The translations under genes were made by a program, and so were the position numbers. A DNA stretch of 64,000 bases, taken from the NCBI GenBank assembly GCA_025345505.1, contig JANVCC010000012.1:13925970-13989969 (forward strand), given 5' to 3'. Positions 38,013 to 50,580 of the stretch are shown here, piece by piece; position 1 is the stretch's first letter; every line of letters starts with the position of its first letter. A model generated the notes under the pieces. It saw only the letters and a program-made list of their open reading frames with translations, did not search any database and was not told the DNA's origin. Source of the DNA: Todiramphus chloris collaris (taxonomy: Eukaryota > Chordata > Aves > Coraciiformes > Alcedinidae).

Positions 38013-40049
38013 TCTTTTTGCTAGGAAACCCAAACTGGCCTTCATGACTCATATTTCAGAAAAAAATAAGTATCTTGCAAGATAACCTTTAAAATAATGC
38101 ATGACAGCAGTTTAACTAATAATTTCAGTAATGTATGTGAAAACCCGAGACTGCTAGTTACAAGTTCTTGATCTTAAATGCAACAGCAGTGATGCTTCCA
38201 TGAAGATAGATGAATGCAGATAAATTCCATGAATGCAGATAAATTCAGGGCACCAAAACTCCATCAAAAAGAGGAATCTCTGTGCTGTTCCATACCTATC
38301 TTTCCTAAGGAGACATTAAGTTGATAAAATATGTCAACACGTAACAATGAGCTGTTTCTAAGGGATAAATTCTGTCATTTTCAGGAGCACTTTTTATTGC
38401 CATATGATGTCTGCATAAAAAGGCAGGATAATTTACTAGCTGTATTAGTCTTGCTTTTTAGTTCCTTTATCTCAGCAGTTTTAATACAGACCACAAGTAA
38501 TCTGTATTTTATTTTAGATCATCAAATAACCTCAAATTATTGCCTAGTAATCACTTCATAAGCATGAGATGCAAAAAAGGTCAAAAAAAGCCCATCAGTA
38601 TCTCAGTGAACCTTAAAAGTACATAGTATGAACATTCATAGACATTAGAATGCCATGAAGTGCACTAAAGGTAAACATCATGGAAAAATTGTTTCTCAAA
38701 TGTCTTTCAAAACCAGACTTGACTTCCACTAATTATATTAAATTACCCAACAACATAAGGATTTAGACTGACTTAAGTGGCAGTTATGTACAGCGAATGA
38801 CTAACAATAAATCTTGTAAAATACACAATCAGAAGTGATGTGTAAAATGCAGTGAACAATGCAAATGCCAGGATGAGAGAGAAGAGTTGTACACCAAGTT
38901 CATGAAAATTGACTGTTTCACGAGTTTTATACCACTGGAACACAATTGGCATTACAGGAAAGAATACTGTCTTACAGTGCAGTGTGGAGCAAGGTCTGCA
39001 ATACAAAGAAAATGAAAACAGTTCACATGTTTGGTTTTATCCTACACGAGTTATACACGCACTTACCCTGAACTTTAGTTAGTAATAGAGTACAGAGAAC
39101 AAACAACATGCTTTAAAAAGAAATATTTGTTCCTGTAAGGTAAAGGCTTCAAAGGCTGGAGAGAGACAGATATACTATCGTGTTCACACTACACATGCAA
39201 ATAATTATTTTATTCTTTTCTTTTCCTGTGCTGTTAGCTTCAGTGTCCCAAGGTCCTTAGCCGTGACTCAGTTCCTCAGTTAGGTCAACTCAGTTCCTCC
39301 AATGTTGCTTGGTTTCCAAGATGAGACAACACCTCTCAGCTAGTGCTACCAATGCTCACATAGCATATAAATATAAATGTGTATACATTTGTTATAAATT
39401 ATAGAGAATATAGATAATAATGTATAATAAAAATAAAATATATAATAAATATATCTATATAAAATAAAAATGCTGATAGAATAAGCATCTGACAGTTTTT
39501 CTGGGGTTTTTTTTTCTTCTGCATAAAAGATACTATGCTTATCACAGGGTTATATCAGAAACATTTAGAGAACTGTTGTTGGTAACTTAAACCCAAATAT
39601 ACATAGTTATTAGTGTACCACTTCTACAGGGAGACCTATTTGAGCCAATTAAATTGCTAAGGATGTAAATGACTTCTCAGTGTGAACAGCAATAGGAAAA
39701 ACAGCCCCAAATTATCTTCATTATAACTGTCCTTACGCAAGAAAGAATTTCAATGGTATGTGATGCTGTAGGTGGTAGATTGGATTTTAAGTGATCCATA
39801 TAGTTGTGTTAGAAAATATTTTAAAATGCCCTGCAAAAGTAGCAAGAAGTATAGAAGACACATACCACAGATACCCTCACCAGCCAAGCATTAGAAGTCT
39901 AGAACATACAGTGGCTATGATGAGTCAGATGAAAAGATCATCTTGCCCAGTACCTTTCTGATAGTAGCTGATACGATTGTTTAGGTAAGAAAGTAAGAGA
40001 AAGTATCAGCTCCCCTGCCCCTTGCTGTACTCTTCCAGCTTAGCAATTC

Positions 40050-40091
40050 GGGTATTAGAGATTTGGGTATTAGAGATTTGGGTATTAGAGT
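40050..40091 (+). repeat. 15-bp tandem repeat, three copies
   Basis: GGGTATTAGAGATTT repeated with period 15 at 40050, 40065 and 40080, the last copy partial. Confidence 0.95.
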
Positions 40092-41124
40092 CAGAATCTG
40101 GTTTTCTATGTCAATCAGATTGTGATATGTTTGTCTTCCATGAAATTATCTACTTGACTTTTGAACTAACACAATCTTTTGGCATCCAGAATACCCTATA
40201 GTAACCTCAATATTTAGGTTGAAGAGCCACCTCTTTTCGGCTTTTTTAAAACCTATTACTTGTGACACACTTGAGACCATCCCTAATTCTTAGCTCATGA
40301 GAGACAATGGTCGACCATTCCCAATGGATTTTCATTGTGCCATTGCAGACTCTACAAACCCTTCATCATATTTTTTTCTTCTTCCATGTTTAATATACAA
40401 AGACTGAGATATATTTAATTAAATATGGATATCTATAAGGTATTTATATCTGAGCAAGTCACCAAATGGTCCCTTTATATTCAATAGTTAAGCAAACCAG
40501 GAGTTGTACATAACCTAAGGCTATGTTCTATAACCTAAAATTAATTAAATAATTATATAATACTACAGTTATTATAGGATGGCATGAATCACATTTTGAA
40601 TTGCATCAACTCGGATGAGCAGATTTTCATTTACTGTATTGGGAACCTAGGCAACTAGCTCACATGCAGACAGTTAACCAGCAGATGTGAAATTACACAT
40701 GACAAACCCAAATTCCTTTTGTCTAGTCTGCTGCAGTTTATTTTAGCTTGAGGATCCAACACATTACCTACAAAGTCCCTACAAGAGGGACTTTAATCAT
40801 GATATTTTCTGCTTTTTTATTAATTCCTAACATTTAATTTGGCTTTCTGAACATTCCTGATGTTTTCAGAGGACTGTCTATCGTGATTCTAGGATCTTTT
40901 TCATAAGTCCTAAAGGAATGTTGAAAAGAGCTAAAGGAATGCTCATTACTGGACACATAAAGTTGGGATAGCTTTTTCCACCTGCTTTGCATGAGATTTA
41001 TCAGAACTTGATTTCACCTGCCATCATGTTTCTGCCAGTCAGTACTGTGAGGTTTTTTTACAGCTCTTTGCAATCTGTCCTCAGCTTTAAGTACTTTGTA
41101 TAAGTTTGTGTCATTAACAAGATA

Positions 41125-41915
41125 ATAGAATCATAAAGGCTGGAAATTACCTTAAATATCATAAAGTCTACTGAACATTATCATGACCACTAAACCATGT
41201 CCTGAAGTGCCACATCTAGATTGTTTTTGAACACCTCCCTGGATAGAGATTGCGCTACTTCCCGGGGCAGCCTGTTCCAATACCTCACCATTTTCTCAGT
41301 AAAGAAATTTTTCCTAATATCTAACCTAAAACTCCCCTGGCACAACTTAAACCCATGTCCTTTTGTCCTATCAAGAGTTACCTGGGAGAAGAGACCAGCG
41401 CCTACCTCTCTACAACCTCTCTTCAGATAGCTGTAGAGAGTGATAAGGTCTCTTCTCAGCCTTCTCTTCTCCAGAATAAACAACCCCAGGTCCCTCTTAA
41501 GACATTTTCTCCAGACCCTTTACCAGATTCATAGCCCTTCTACGAACTTGCTCCGGCATCTCAATGCCTTTTTTTATGCTGTGGCACCCAAAACTGAACA
41601 CAAAACTCAAGCTGCAGCCTCACCAGTGCCAAGTACAGGAGCACAATCACTTCTCTACTCCTGATGGACAAACTGGTTTTGATATAGGCCAGGATGCCTT
41701 TGGCCTTCTTGGCCACCTGGGCACACTGCTGGCTCATGTTCAGCTGGCCATCCACCAGCACCCCCAGGTGTTTTTCTGCTAGGCAGCTGTCCAGTCACTC
41801 CTACCCAAGCCTGTAGTGTTGTATGGGTTTGTTGTGACTGAAATACGGAACCTGGTACATGGCCCTGATGAATCTCATACCATTTCTAAACCTCATACCA
41901 TTGATGTGACACTGA
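41125..41915 (-). mobile_element. CR1 LINE, 5'-truncated 3' part
   Basis: The 3' end is at TAGAATCATAAAGGCTGG near 41125. Minus-strand text then includes [56 protein letters not shown] and LPREVAQS (41483-41190). In another frame it includes [20 protein letters not shown] and LVRLQLEFCVQFWVPQHKK (41761-41561). These are the C-terminal part of CR1 ORF2 and the 3' UTR. At least one frameshift separates the two blocks and other stops are present, so the copy is dead. The upper part (41800-41915) still resembles CR1 (YRLG motif region) but carries a short internal duplication. Confidence 0.9.
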
Positions 41916-43496
41916 ATTATTAATTTTCCTTTGTAGCTTATTTGTGTACATGCTGGACAAAGTAGACCTTCTAGAACACAATCAATCATCACCCTCATTG
42001 GGAAAACTGACCTCTACCTTTTGTTTTCCAGCTTTTACAGGAAATAACCAGATAATTAATAATAACCAGATTTCCTGGTCTGCAGGTTCACAGGCACTAT
42101 TTAAAAGCTATCACCACATTTTCCCTCTTTCATTCCTCATAAAAAAATAATTCTAAACAAGAAAATACTGTTAATAGTTATAGCTATTTATACTTCCATT
42201 AGAACTCTTGACTGAATCATCATCTGATCCTGGTGACTTTGAGCTCTTCATCATGACAATATGTTCTATGTATTTTTACTTCAAATATCTTGCTCCATTC
42301 TTTTCTGCAGCCACCCTGCCTTTCTAGGTCTTGTAAGCATCCACTCTGATGGTATGTATTTTCAGTTTCCAGTGTAGTGTCTCCATGCTGTCTTCACATA
42401 CTTTGCCTTTTTGGTTCCTTTTCAGTAGGCTTCCTCATTTGTGTGTAGCTTCCTTTCTGAAAACTGAGCAGTGCTGTGGTAGACTTTTTTGATTATTTTT
42501 TGTCCCTGCAGAGATGCTGACCTTTAGTTCATAATGATCCCTATTATGATAGCAATGTTGTGAACTTGAACTGATCAGTACTAAGCCAAATCTCTTCTTT
42601 GCTGTTTATCCTCTTGGTGTTTTTTAACATTACATATTTTCTATTTAGGGCTGGAACTATAAATCTGAAAGGATTTTAGGCTAGTGACTGTAATTGCAGG
42701 TTGGTTTCATAAATATTTTAGAATACACAGGCAAAGTGTGTATGTGTGTTTGTGTCCATTGTTTTCAGGTCCTTTTCTTCATATTTTCCATTAAATGTCC
42801 TTGTGCTTTGGGTATACTGTTCCAAGGTAGTAAAAGACATTACATAATACTCATTTCCAGAATAACAGCTCTATTAATGACATTTTCATGATTAGCTTAA
42901 ATATCATTAGGACTTTAAGATGTACTTCCTTCTGCATTTCACATGATATACTGGTGGTTTATTCCCCTTTCCTTTATTAGTGACCCATAACACATAGAAA
43001 AGCAATGACTTCCTCTTTGGAAGGCTGCCCAATGCATGGAAGAGACAGAGAAAATAAAGAAAGTCTAGGTCTTTATATTTAAGGATTCCCCAAAGGGAGA
43101 ATTTTTTTTTTTTTGTCAATGCAATGAAAATATTGGGTTTTTATTAGGTTCCAGAAATCAGTTCCATGAAATCTGAAAATAAATCAATGAATCACTTGTG
43201 TAGAAGAGTAAATAAATAGTAAACAAGCTTATTTCAGTAACAATAGAGATTATATACTTTTCTAGCTTCAGGGAGTTTCCATTGCAAAATTCATAACTGA
43301 AAATTCAGGAAGGAATATTGACTATACAGTGCATGTTTTCCATTTCTTAACCTCTATCTCCCTCAAGGACAACTGTGGTGTAACAGCTTGACAACAAGTC
43401 AAACATAGAATTCAGTAATCCAACCAAAACTAAATCAAGGGTCTGCAACTTGTAGACTAACGGAGAGGAAAAAACAAGCGAAACAAACCCAACCAA

Positions 43497-43525
43497 AACA
43501 ACAACAACAACAGCAACAACAACCA
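43497..43525 (+). repeat. (CAA)n short tandem repeat
   Basis: About nine CAA units with one CAG interruption, inside a longer A/C-rich tract (43474-43545). Confidence 0.92.
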
Positions 43526-43803
43526 ACCAAAAAAAAAAAACCCTGAAAAAAAGGTTCTAAGTAAAAAAGACTAATGAGTAACTAGCAGACTAGTTTGTCA
43601 TTAATCTCTTGTTTTTGTGGGTGAGTAATATGGATTTATTGTATTGATGATTTTGTAGACAGGTTATAGCCTATGAAGATTTACTGTTATAGCATGACAT
43701 TTCATTTAAGCATAGTAGTAACTTTAATTATCTCTAAAAGGAAATCACAAATCAAGTTCCAGATCCAGAACTACTAAAAATAGAGTTAATATTTCTACTG
43801 TAG

Positions 43804-44338
43804 AAACACAGAATCACAGAATGGCTGAAATTAGAAGGCACATCTTGAGATCACCTAGTCCAGCTGCACTGCTCAGAGCAGTACTGGTGAGAAGCAGGTT
43901 GCCCAGGGTCATGTTCAGTCAGGTTTTGAATATCTCCAAGGATGGAGACTCCACTGTCTCTCTGGGCAACCTGTTCCAGTGTTTGACCACCCACAGGTGT
44001 CTTCATATATTAGGATGAAATTTCATTTTTTTCTTAATTTGTCCACAATCCCACTTGTTCTGTCAGTACTGAGAAGAGTCCACTTTCCTCCTCTTCATTC
44101 CCTACCATCAGTTATTTATACACATTAAAAAGATTCTGAGCCACCTTTTCTCAAGGCTGAGCAGTCCCAGTTCTCTGTCTCTCCTCACAGGAAAGGTGTT
44201 TCTGTCAGGTAATCATATTTGTGGCCCTGTACTGGACTTGTTCCCATGAGATCTCTATCTCTTTTATACCAGGGAGCCCATAACTGGACTCAGAACTCTA
44301 GATGTGGCTTTACCAGGGCTGAGCAGAGGAGAAGGAAC
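43804..44338 (-). mobile_element. Older CR1 LINE, 3' half (split by a nested insertion)
   Basis: The plus strand starts ACAGAATCACAGAATGGCTG, the complement of the CR1 3' end, and continues through diverged 3' UTR and ORF2 C-terminal sequence (GGCAACCTGTTCCAGTG; CTTTTCTCAAGGCTGAGCAG) to GCTTTACCAGGGCTGAGCAG. At 44338 the similarity jumps to a plus-strand CR1 and resumes at about 45080. The copy is highly diverged and no long frame remains. Confidence 0.88.
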
Positions 44339-45079
44339 ACTTCATGCACTTCGGTCACAACAACCCCCAGCAACGCTACAGGCTTGGGGAAGAGTGGCTG
44401 GAGAGCTGCCTGGTGGAAAAGGACCTGGGGGTGTTGGTCAATAGCTGGCTGAACATGAGCCAGCAGTGTGCCCAGGTGGACAAGAAGGCCAATGGCATCC
44501 TGGCCTGTATCAGAAACGGTGTGACCAGTAGGAGTAGGGAGGTGATCGTACCCCTATACTGGGCACTTGTGAGACCACACCTTGAGTACTGTGTCCAGTT
44601 TTGGTCACCACAGTACAGGAGGGACATCGAGGTGCTGGAGTGAGTGCAGAGGAGGGCAACAAAGGGCTGGAAAGCATGACCTATGAAGAGCGTCTGAGGG
44701 AACTGGGTTTGTTTAGTCTAGAGAAGAGGAGGCTGAGAGGAGACCTTATTGCCCTCTACAACTACCTAAAAGGAGGTTGTAGAGAGGCTGGTGTTGGTCT
44801 CTTCTCTCAAATTAGTAATGATAGGACGAGGGGGAATGGACTAAAGTTGCGGCAGGGGAGGTTTAGATCAGATATTAGGAGGAAATTCTTCACTGAGAGA
44901 GTGGTTAGGCATTGGAACAGGCTGCCCAGGGAGGTGGTGGAGTCACCATCCCTGGAGGTGTTTAAAGAATGATTAGATGTGGAGCTTGAGGATATGGTGT
45001 AGTGGTTAGAGAAATGCTAGGACAAAGGTTGGACTTGATGACCCTGGAGGTCCTTTCCAACCATAATGATTCTATGATT
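44339..45079 (+). mobile_element. Younger CR1 LINE nested inside an older CR1
   Basis: Plus-strand copy starting near TCATGCACTTCGGTCACAAC and ending CCATAATGATTCTATGATTC, the standard CR1 3' end. It carries the ORF2 C-terminus: [40 protein letters not shown] and [20 protein letters not shown] in one frame (44344-44643), which stops at TGA. It then carries [20 protein letters not shown] and [20 protein letters not shown] in another frame (44601-44972). The stop and frameshift make it non-functional. It is closer to consensus than the flanking minus-strand copy, so it inserted later. No clear target duplication is visible, as is usual for CR1. Confidence 0.93.
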
Positions 45080-45740
45080 CCCTCTACCTGTTGGCAATGC
45101 TCTGCCTATACAGCCTGGGATACTGTTGGCCTTTGCCATGAGGGTGTTTCTGGTTTACGGTCAGCTTTTTTTTTACCAGAACCCCAAGGCCCTTTCTCTG
45201 CAGAGCTGCATTCTGGATGATTGGCAGGCAGCGTGTACTGTTGCCTAGTATTTTTCTCAGGACACAGGACTTGGCATTTCTCCTTATTGAACTTCACAAA
45301 ATTCTTCTCTGTAATTCTCATTGCTACGAAGGTCCCTCTGAATGACAGCATAATTATCTGGTGCATGGGCTGTTCCTTCCACTTTTGTATCATCTCCAAA
45401 CTTTCTGAGAGTGTGCTCTGTCCCAGGGTTCAGTTCCTTAACGCAGATGTTAAATGATACTGACTTAGTATCAAGCAGTGTGATACCCCACTAGTTATGT
45501 GCCTGGAGATAGTTTCAGTGATTAGCTGCTTCATCACCTTCACAGGGACTATGGTGAGGCTGACTGACCTGTAGTACTTCTTCCTGCCCTTCTTGAAGAT
45601 GACAGTGACACTTTCTCTCTTCCAGCATTCAGGATTATCTTCCAGTTTCTATGACCTTTCAAAGACAATTGAGAGTGGCCTTGCAATAACATCTGCCAAC
45701 TCATTCAGCACTTGTGGCTGCATCAGGACTTACTTGTGTC
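45080..45740 (-). mobile_element. Older CR1 LINE, 5' half (continuation of 43804-44338)
   Basis: The plus strand resumes the older copy: CCTCTACCTGTTGGCAATGC, CCTGGGATACTGTTGGCC, then the complement of the RT region (CTTTTGTATCATCTCCAAAC; GGTGAGGCTGACTGACCTGT; CTTCTTGAAGATGACAGTGA). It ends near TGTGGCTGCATCAGGACTTA, the complement of the conserved DEI-HPR region at the start of the RT. It is diverged, with multiple stops, and extends further 5' in ORF2 than the nested copy. Confidence 0.87.
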
Positions 45741-48700
45741 CAGAATTATAAGCATGAAAATTCCATGCCCTTATATGTAACAACATGGATGTTTCTGACA
45801 CTTAATATGAAGTATATTTCAAGAAAAGGCCAACTGTGCCTACAAAGAAAATCTGTTCCCCCGGTCTGTGGTTGACACTTTTGCAGGGCATTGGCCATAT
45901 GCCAGTCTGGCTGCTTTTTTTTAAGAATTCCTTCATAATGGAGAGTCTCCTGCTAGCACAGGTCTATGTTAAAGTGCAATTCTCATAACCAGTGAAAGAG
46001 ACAGCAAAGGACATCTGGCACTGTGATGAAAATATGATATGGCTTAAGGAGAAAAGCTCTCCTGTGTCAGAAGAATTTGTCTTGTGGGGTCTTTGTTTTA
46101 CCAGAAGCAGCTGTAGTTAAATCAAAGCAGGATCCATTTGCGCAGTAAGGTGAGCAGCCATCATACACCTGGGCCACAGCAGGTTCCCAGCACTGACATT
46201 TCTCTACCTCAGCTCCCTTACCATCCAAATGGAGAAGTATTAATTGGTCAGAATGTATCTTCAGGTTTTATATTTAAAATTGTACAATGTGGAACAAACT
46301 GACATATTCTGCCCAGGACAGTTTAACAGTCTCCGTGTTTTTCATTCAAAATGAATCCATTTCTTCTCTGATGGATTTAGCATATTTTGTTTCAGATTTC
46401 ATTGAAACCTGGGATTGTCAGCTGCTGGATCAATATACTACAGTTAGCTTTGTTTTAAACTCACGCTGTATTTTTATTTGATTCTAGTATTCCTGGGGAC
46501 AGACGGTGTTGAAACAAAATGTATTTCAGCTGATTTGATTTTCTATCCTATATATTTTTATAAACTCAGAAATGACCAAGCAATAATGGACTTGAGTAGA
46601 ATACAAATCCTATTCTGGGATAAAAATAGTTCAAAAAGAAGACATCAGAGGAGAAAGAAAATCAAATGCCCTTTAAGTCCTATCCCATTCTGAATTCTAT
46701 ATTTCTGAATCTGATAAAACATTACACTTTTCAAAAGTTACTTCCTAGAATTTGGAAGATTAACTCAGTATGTCCTTAAAAATAAGGATATTAAAAATTG
46801 AATAGAAAAAAAGGAAAATACAACTGATTCCAGGTATTAGTTTTCTGAACTTTCAAGGGAAAAAGCTATGATTTGTAGCAGTGTTATCTCTAATATATTT
46901 TTTTTATTATTATTAAGATGTCTAATTTAATAAACAGAAGCACACTAATAAGTAGAAGCACATGCTCTGAAACACATAACATTTAGTTACTATGAATTCT
47001 TGATTTTTAATTTTTTTTTTTTTAATCAACATCTGATATGCAGTTTTATGATCCCTGAACAAATACAACCTATGCTACTACCTGGGCACTTATTCTGGAA
47101 TTATGTCCTCGTCCATGAAGAGGGAAAAATAAATGAGTAAACTTAGCTTGTAAATCACTCTACTAGAACAACTGTCACCATGACATGTCAGAGCCCACCA
47201 CTGCTAAAGTGTTCAAAACCAATTCTGCACCAATTTTTCCACATAATCAAAGTAAGTTACTCAGATACCTTGCAATCGAGAATCCAATCTGGTAATCAAG
47301 AGATGAAGTGCCTAGGAAATGTAAGGAACTTGAAGCCTTTCAAAGAATAACCTGGAAGTCTAACACATGCTACATGAAGGCCACAGAAAATATAAAGGAA
47401 TTTTTACAAACAAATTTTTCCTATAGTCTGTTTTCAGTCAACACTGTTAAAGCTAAAAGCACTTGAAATGATATATAGGTTTAAGTTGTGAAGCCTCAGC
47501 CAGCTCTGTTTTTAAACAATTAATAACACATTATCTACCTGTAGTAGCTAACTTGTGCACAATGTATATTAGATATATACAAACATAAAAGGTTGAACAA
47601 CCCATGTTCCTCACCAAAAGCACTTTTAAGCAGCAGAGACTCACAGGAGTTCTCCTTGCCCTCAGAAAATAGTTACTACAAAGTAAATCTCTATTGTATT
47701 GTAAAGCAGCATGGTATTTTAGAGACGAATGTAGTGTTTCACTGACAAAAAAAAGAAAGCAGTTTAAACCAGAAAGATTACAACGGCTGTATCATGATAT
47801 TACAAAACAACTCAAGCTTCCAGACATCAGCAGTCAGACCACTCAGGAAGAAAAATATAGATTCCTTGCGTGGCCATACAAAAACTTAGCTTAGACACTA
47901 CTAAGACAGAGATTGTACTCTGACACTCAATCAACATTAATTCTAATAAGAAGCTTTAGAAAAATCCTTCTGTCTTTTCTAACAAAAAGCATATACAGCA
48001 TATTTTAATTTAAAAATAAACCTCTATTTTCTCCTCTCCCCAGTATGAAAAATCATGTTTACTTATAGTATTGCAACATTGTCTGTAAATATTTTATAAT
48101 GTTTAGTGTCATAAAATTGATAGTTCCTACCTCTAGCAAATGAACAAAGTTTTTCATAGACCCTAAGCCCAAAAGGAGTTTTTATTGTCCATCCAGTCTC
48201 TAACCTCCAGAAGAATGCAAGTTGTTAGAGGGTTTTGCTGAAAGCAATATCTTACAATTCTTGAATCAATATTGTAATTCCTATCTTCACCTTTTCACCA
48301 GCACTGTATGATGTGTGAGAATTGGGTGTGGGTGAAACCCCAAGTCAAGAAATTCCTAGACTTCTTACATCCAATAAGAACATCCTTCAGCAATGCCAGA
48401 TGAGGAAATTCAATCCTAATAGTATATTTTAGCATAACATAAGCAAGAAAAATTAACTTTTTAACCTAATTTAGGAAGAAAGAATACTAAAATAAAAGGC
48501 TGAAAAAGAGACGGTTAAATAAAACTCAAAAAAGTAAACCAGGTTTTTATAGGAGACACAGCCTGGGAAAAGATCAGTGCCCAGCTTCCTGGGAATTCAG
48601 GCTGAAACCTTTCTGGGTGGCACCCTGCCCTGACACATATCGAGGGAAGAGAAGGCTGCGGCTCTGGGAAATGAGTATCTGTGTCTCGTGCCTAAACTGA

Positions 48701-49321
48701 TGAAAATTGTCATTCTTAATCTGCTGGATAATTGAACCCAACTAAAATAAAACAATTTGCATATAAAAGTTGAAGAGAACAAAAATAATTTGAGTGGCAT
48801 TGCTGTCTGGACAAATTAGTTTCACTGATTCAATTGCCCTATTTGTAAATTGGGGATAATACTACTATCATAGTATCAGAAAGAAGATGATCAGATTAAC
48901 TCATACTATCTGGAACATGAGAAGCGGTGTAAAAGTGCTAAGTAGCAATTATAAGGTTTTATTATGGGTTAACTTTGGACAAAAAAGAATTAAATAAAAC
49001 TCTATTAGGCTTTAAATATATAAAGATTAAAATGAGAAAAGTGTAATGCATGGATCGCTGATAAACATTCCAGGCAATCTAACATTCTTTGCACTCCCTA
49101 CCTCAAGCAGTCCCTAAATTATTACCGTGTACCAGCATATGAGCTTGATAAATCAATTTTATTTTGCTTATTGATTTGCCCATGTAATATTAACATTATC
49201 ATTACAGACTCTGCATACTTGATACTTAACCACACCAAAATACATTCCCAGGAATAGGAGAGACAAGGTTTTCAGAAAAGATTTCTTAAAAAACATAATA
49301 CTGGCATATTTCTTTTCATGG

Positions 49322-49343
49322 AAAAAAAAAAAAAAAAAAAAAA
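49322..49343 (+). repeat. A22 mononucleotide tract
   Basis: 22 consecutive A in intron 59. Confidence 0.95.
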
Positions 49344-49520
49344 GCCTCCTCACAGAAAGCAGACAACATTAAATCTCAGTTCTAGCACTACCTCTCCCTT
49401 TTCCTTCCTTTCGTGTCTCACCGAACATATATGTCTCTGGTTATATATTCACTTTTGGTATGTCCTTTTGCTTTATATAGAAATGTTTCTATAGCAGACT
49501 ATATATAACAGATCAGATGT

Positions 49521-49608
49521 CTTGGATATACTTTCTCTCCCTTGGATATACTTGGATATTTCCTTGGATATTTCCTTGGTATTTCCTTGGATATACTTTC
49601 TCTCCCTT
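49521..49608 (+). repeat. Short compound tandem repeat
   Basis: Units of CTTGGATAT(A/T) type. A 23-base unit (CTTGGATATACTTTCTCTCC followed by CTT) occurs at 49521 and again at 49586, a period of 65, with shorter TTGGATATTTCC copies between them. Confidence 0.92.
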
Positions 49609-50562
49609 TAGCCATCTACCTGCTTAAGCCACAGTCACTTAGGAAAGCCTGAATAAAATGGTCCCAGGGTAAAAAGAAAAGTATTACTGGCATTGTATTT
49701 TTTTTTTTTTCCCTTGGATAAATGTTTACGTTTCCTGTTTATTAGAGAAATAAGGCTTTTGAACAGAATGACAACAGTTCAAGAGCATCCTTGATTTAAT
49801 ACAATGTCCAAGAATGACAGTACTTGATCATCAGAGTAATATCTATATGTGTTATGTTTATATGGCAAAACAAAACAAAAAGCCATGTTCAATGCTAGAG
49901 TCCCTGCAATAACCATGACATTTAGGTATTTAAACATTAATGTTTAATTCTTATTCTAAAAGCTCAAGTCCCGTTCTTATTTCTGATACAGTGATAAAGA
50001 GCAGTCTTTAAAAAATGTTCTGGTCTGACCTCAGTTCTGAACTTCAGAGGCATAAAATGACAGACAAGTCTTTATACCTGTATTAGTCAGCTCTCAGCAG
50101 GCTATCAGAAACCAAGATCAGACATTACCAATGCTTAAAAAGTCAAATTCTGCCTTCAAATGTGCATGTTGAGCTCCCAATGAAATCAGCAGGTTGAGTT
50201 CATACAAGGAAAAAATTGGCTCTAAATGAAATCTGTTGATCTAATAATAGCATGTTCTACTAAACTGAGTTGGAGGTAGAAAAGATTTCCACTTTTTTAC
50301 TGGTCGCATTTTTTCTTCTTTAGAGTTCAGGAATTTTTCTGCACTTAATGTCAGGGAAATGTTAACAGTATTATTTATCCTAAGGGTCTTTAATAATAAA
50401 AAAAAAGATAATATGTTCTGTTAATGACCATGTTAATAAAATTAATACATATCTGGTGCAAATCAGGTGAAATCTTTCCCAGTTGCTGGTCCTTTCACAA
50501 AATGGTCAACAAGAGGCACACTAGTTATTGTGATGCCCCCAAAAGTTAATTATAGAATACTA

Positions 50563-50580
50563 TTTGTTTGTTTGTTTGTT
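50563..50580 (+). repeat. (TTTG)n short tandem repeat
   Basis: About four and a half TTTG units. Confidence 0.92.

Noticed and set aside
41873-41905. Short duplicated CTCATACCATT inside a CR1 copy
   Set aside because: A 15-18 bp local duplication in a decayed element; real but of no further consequence.
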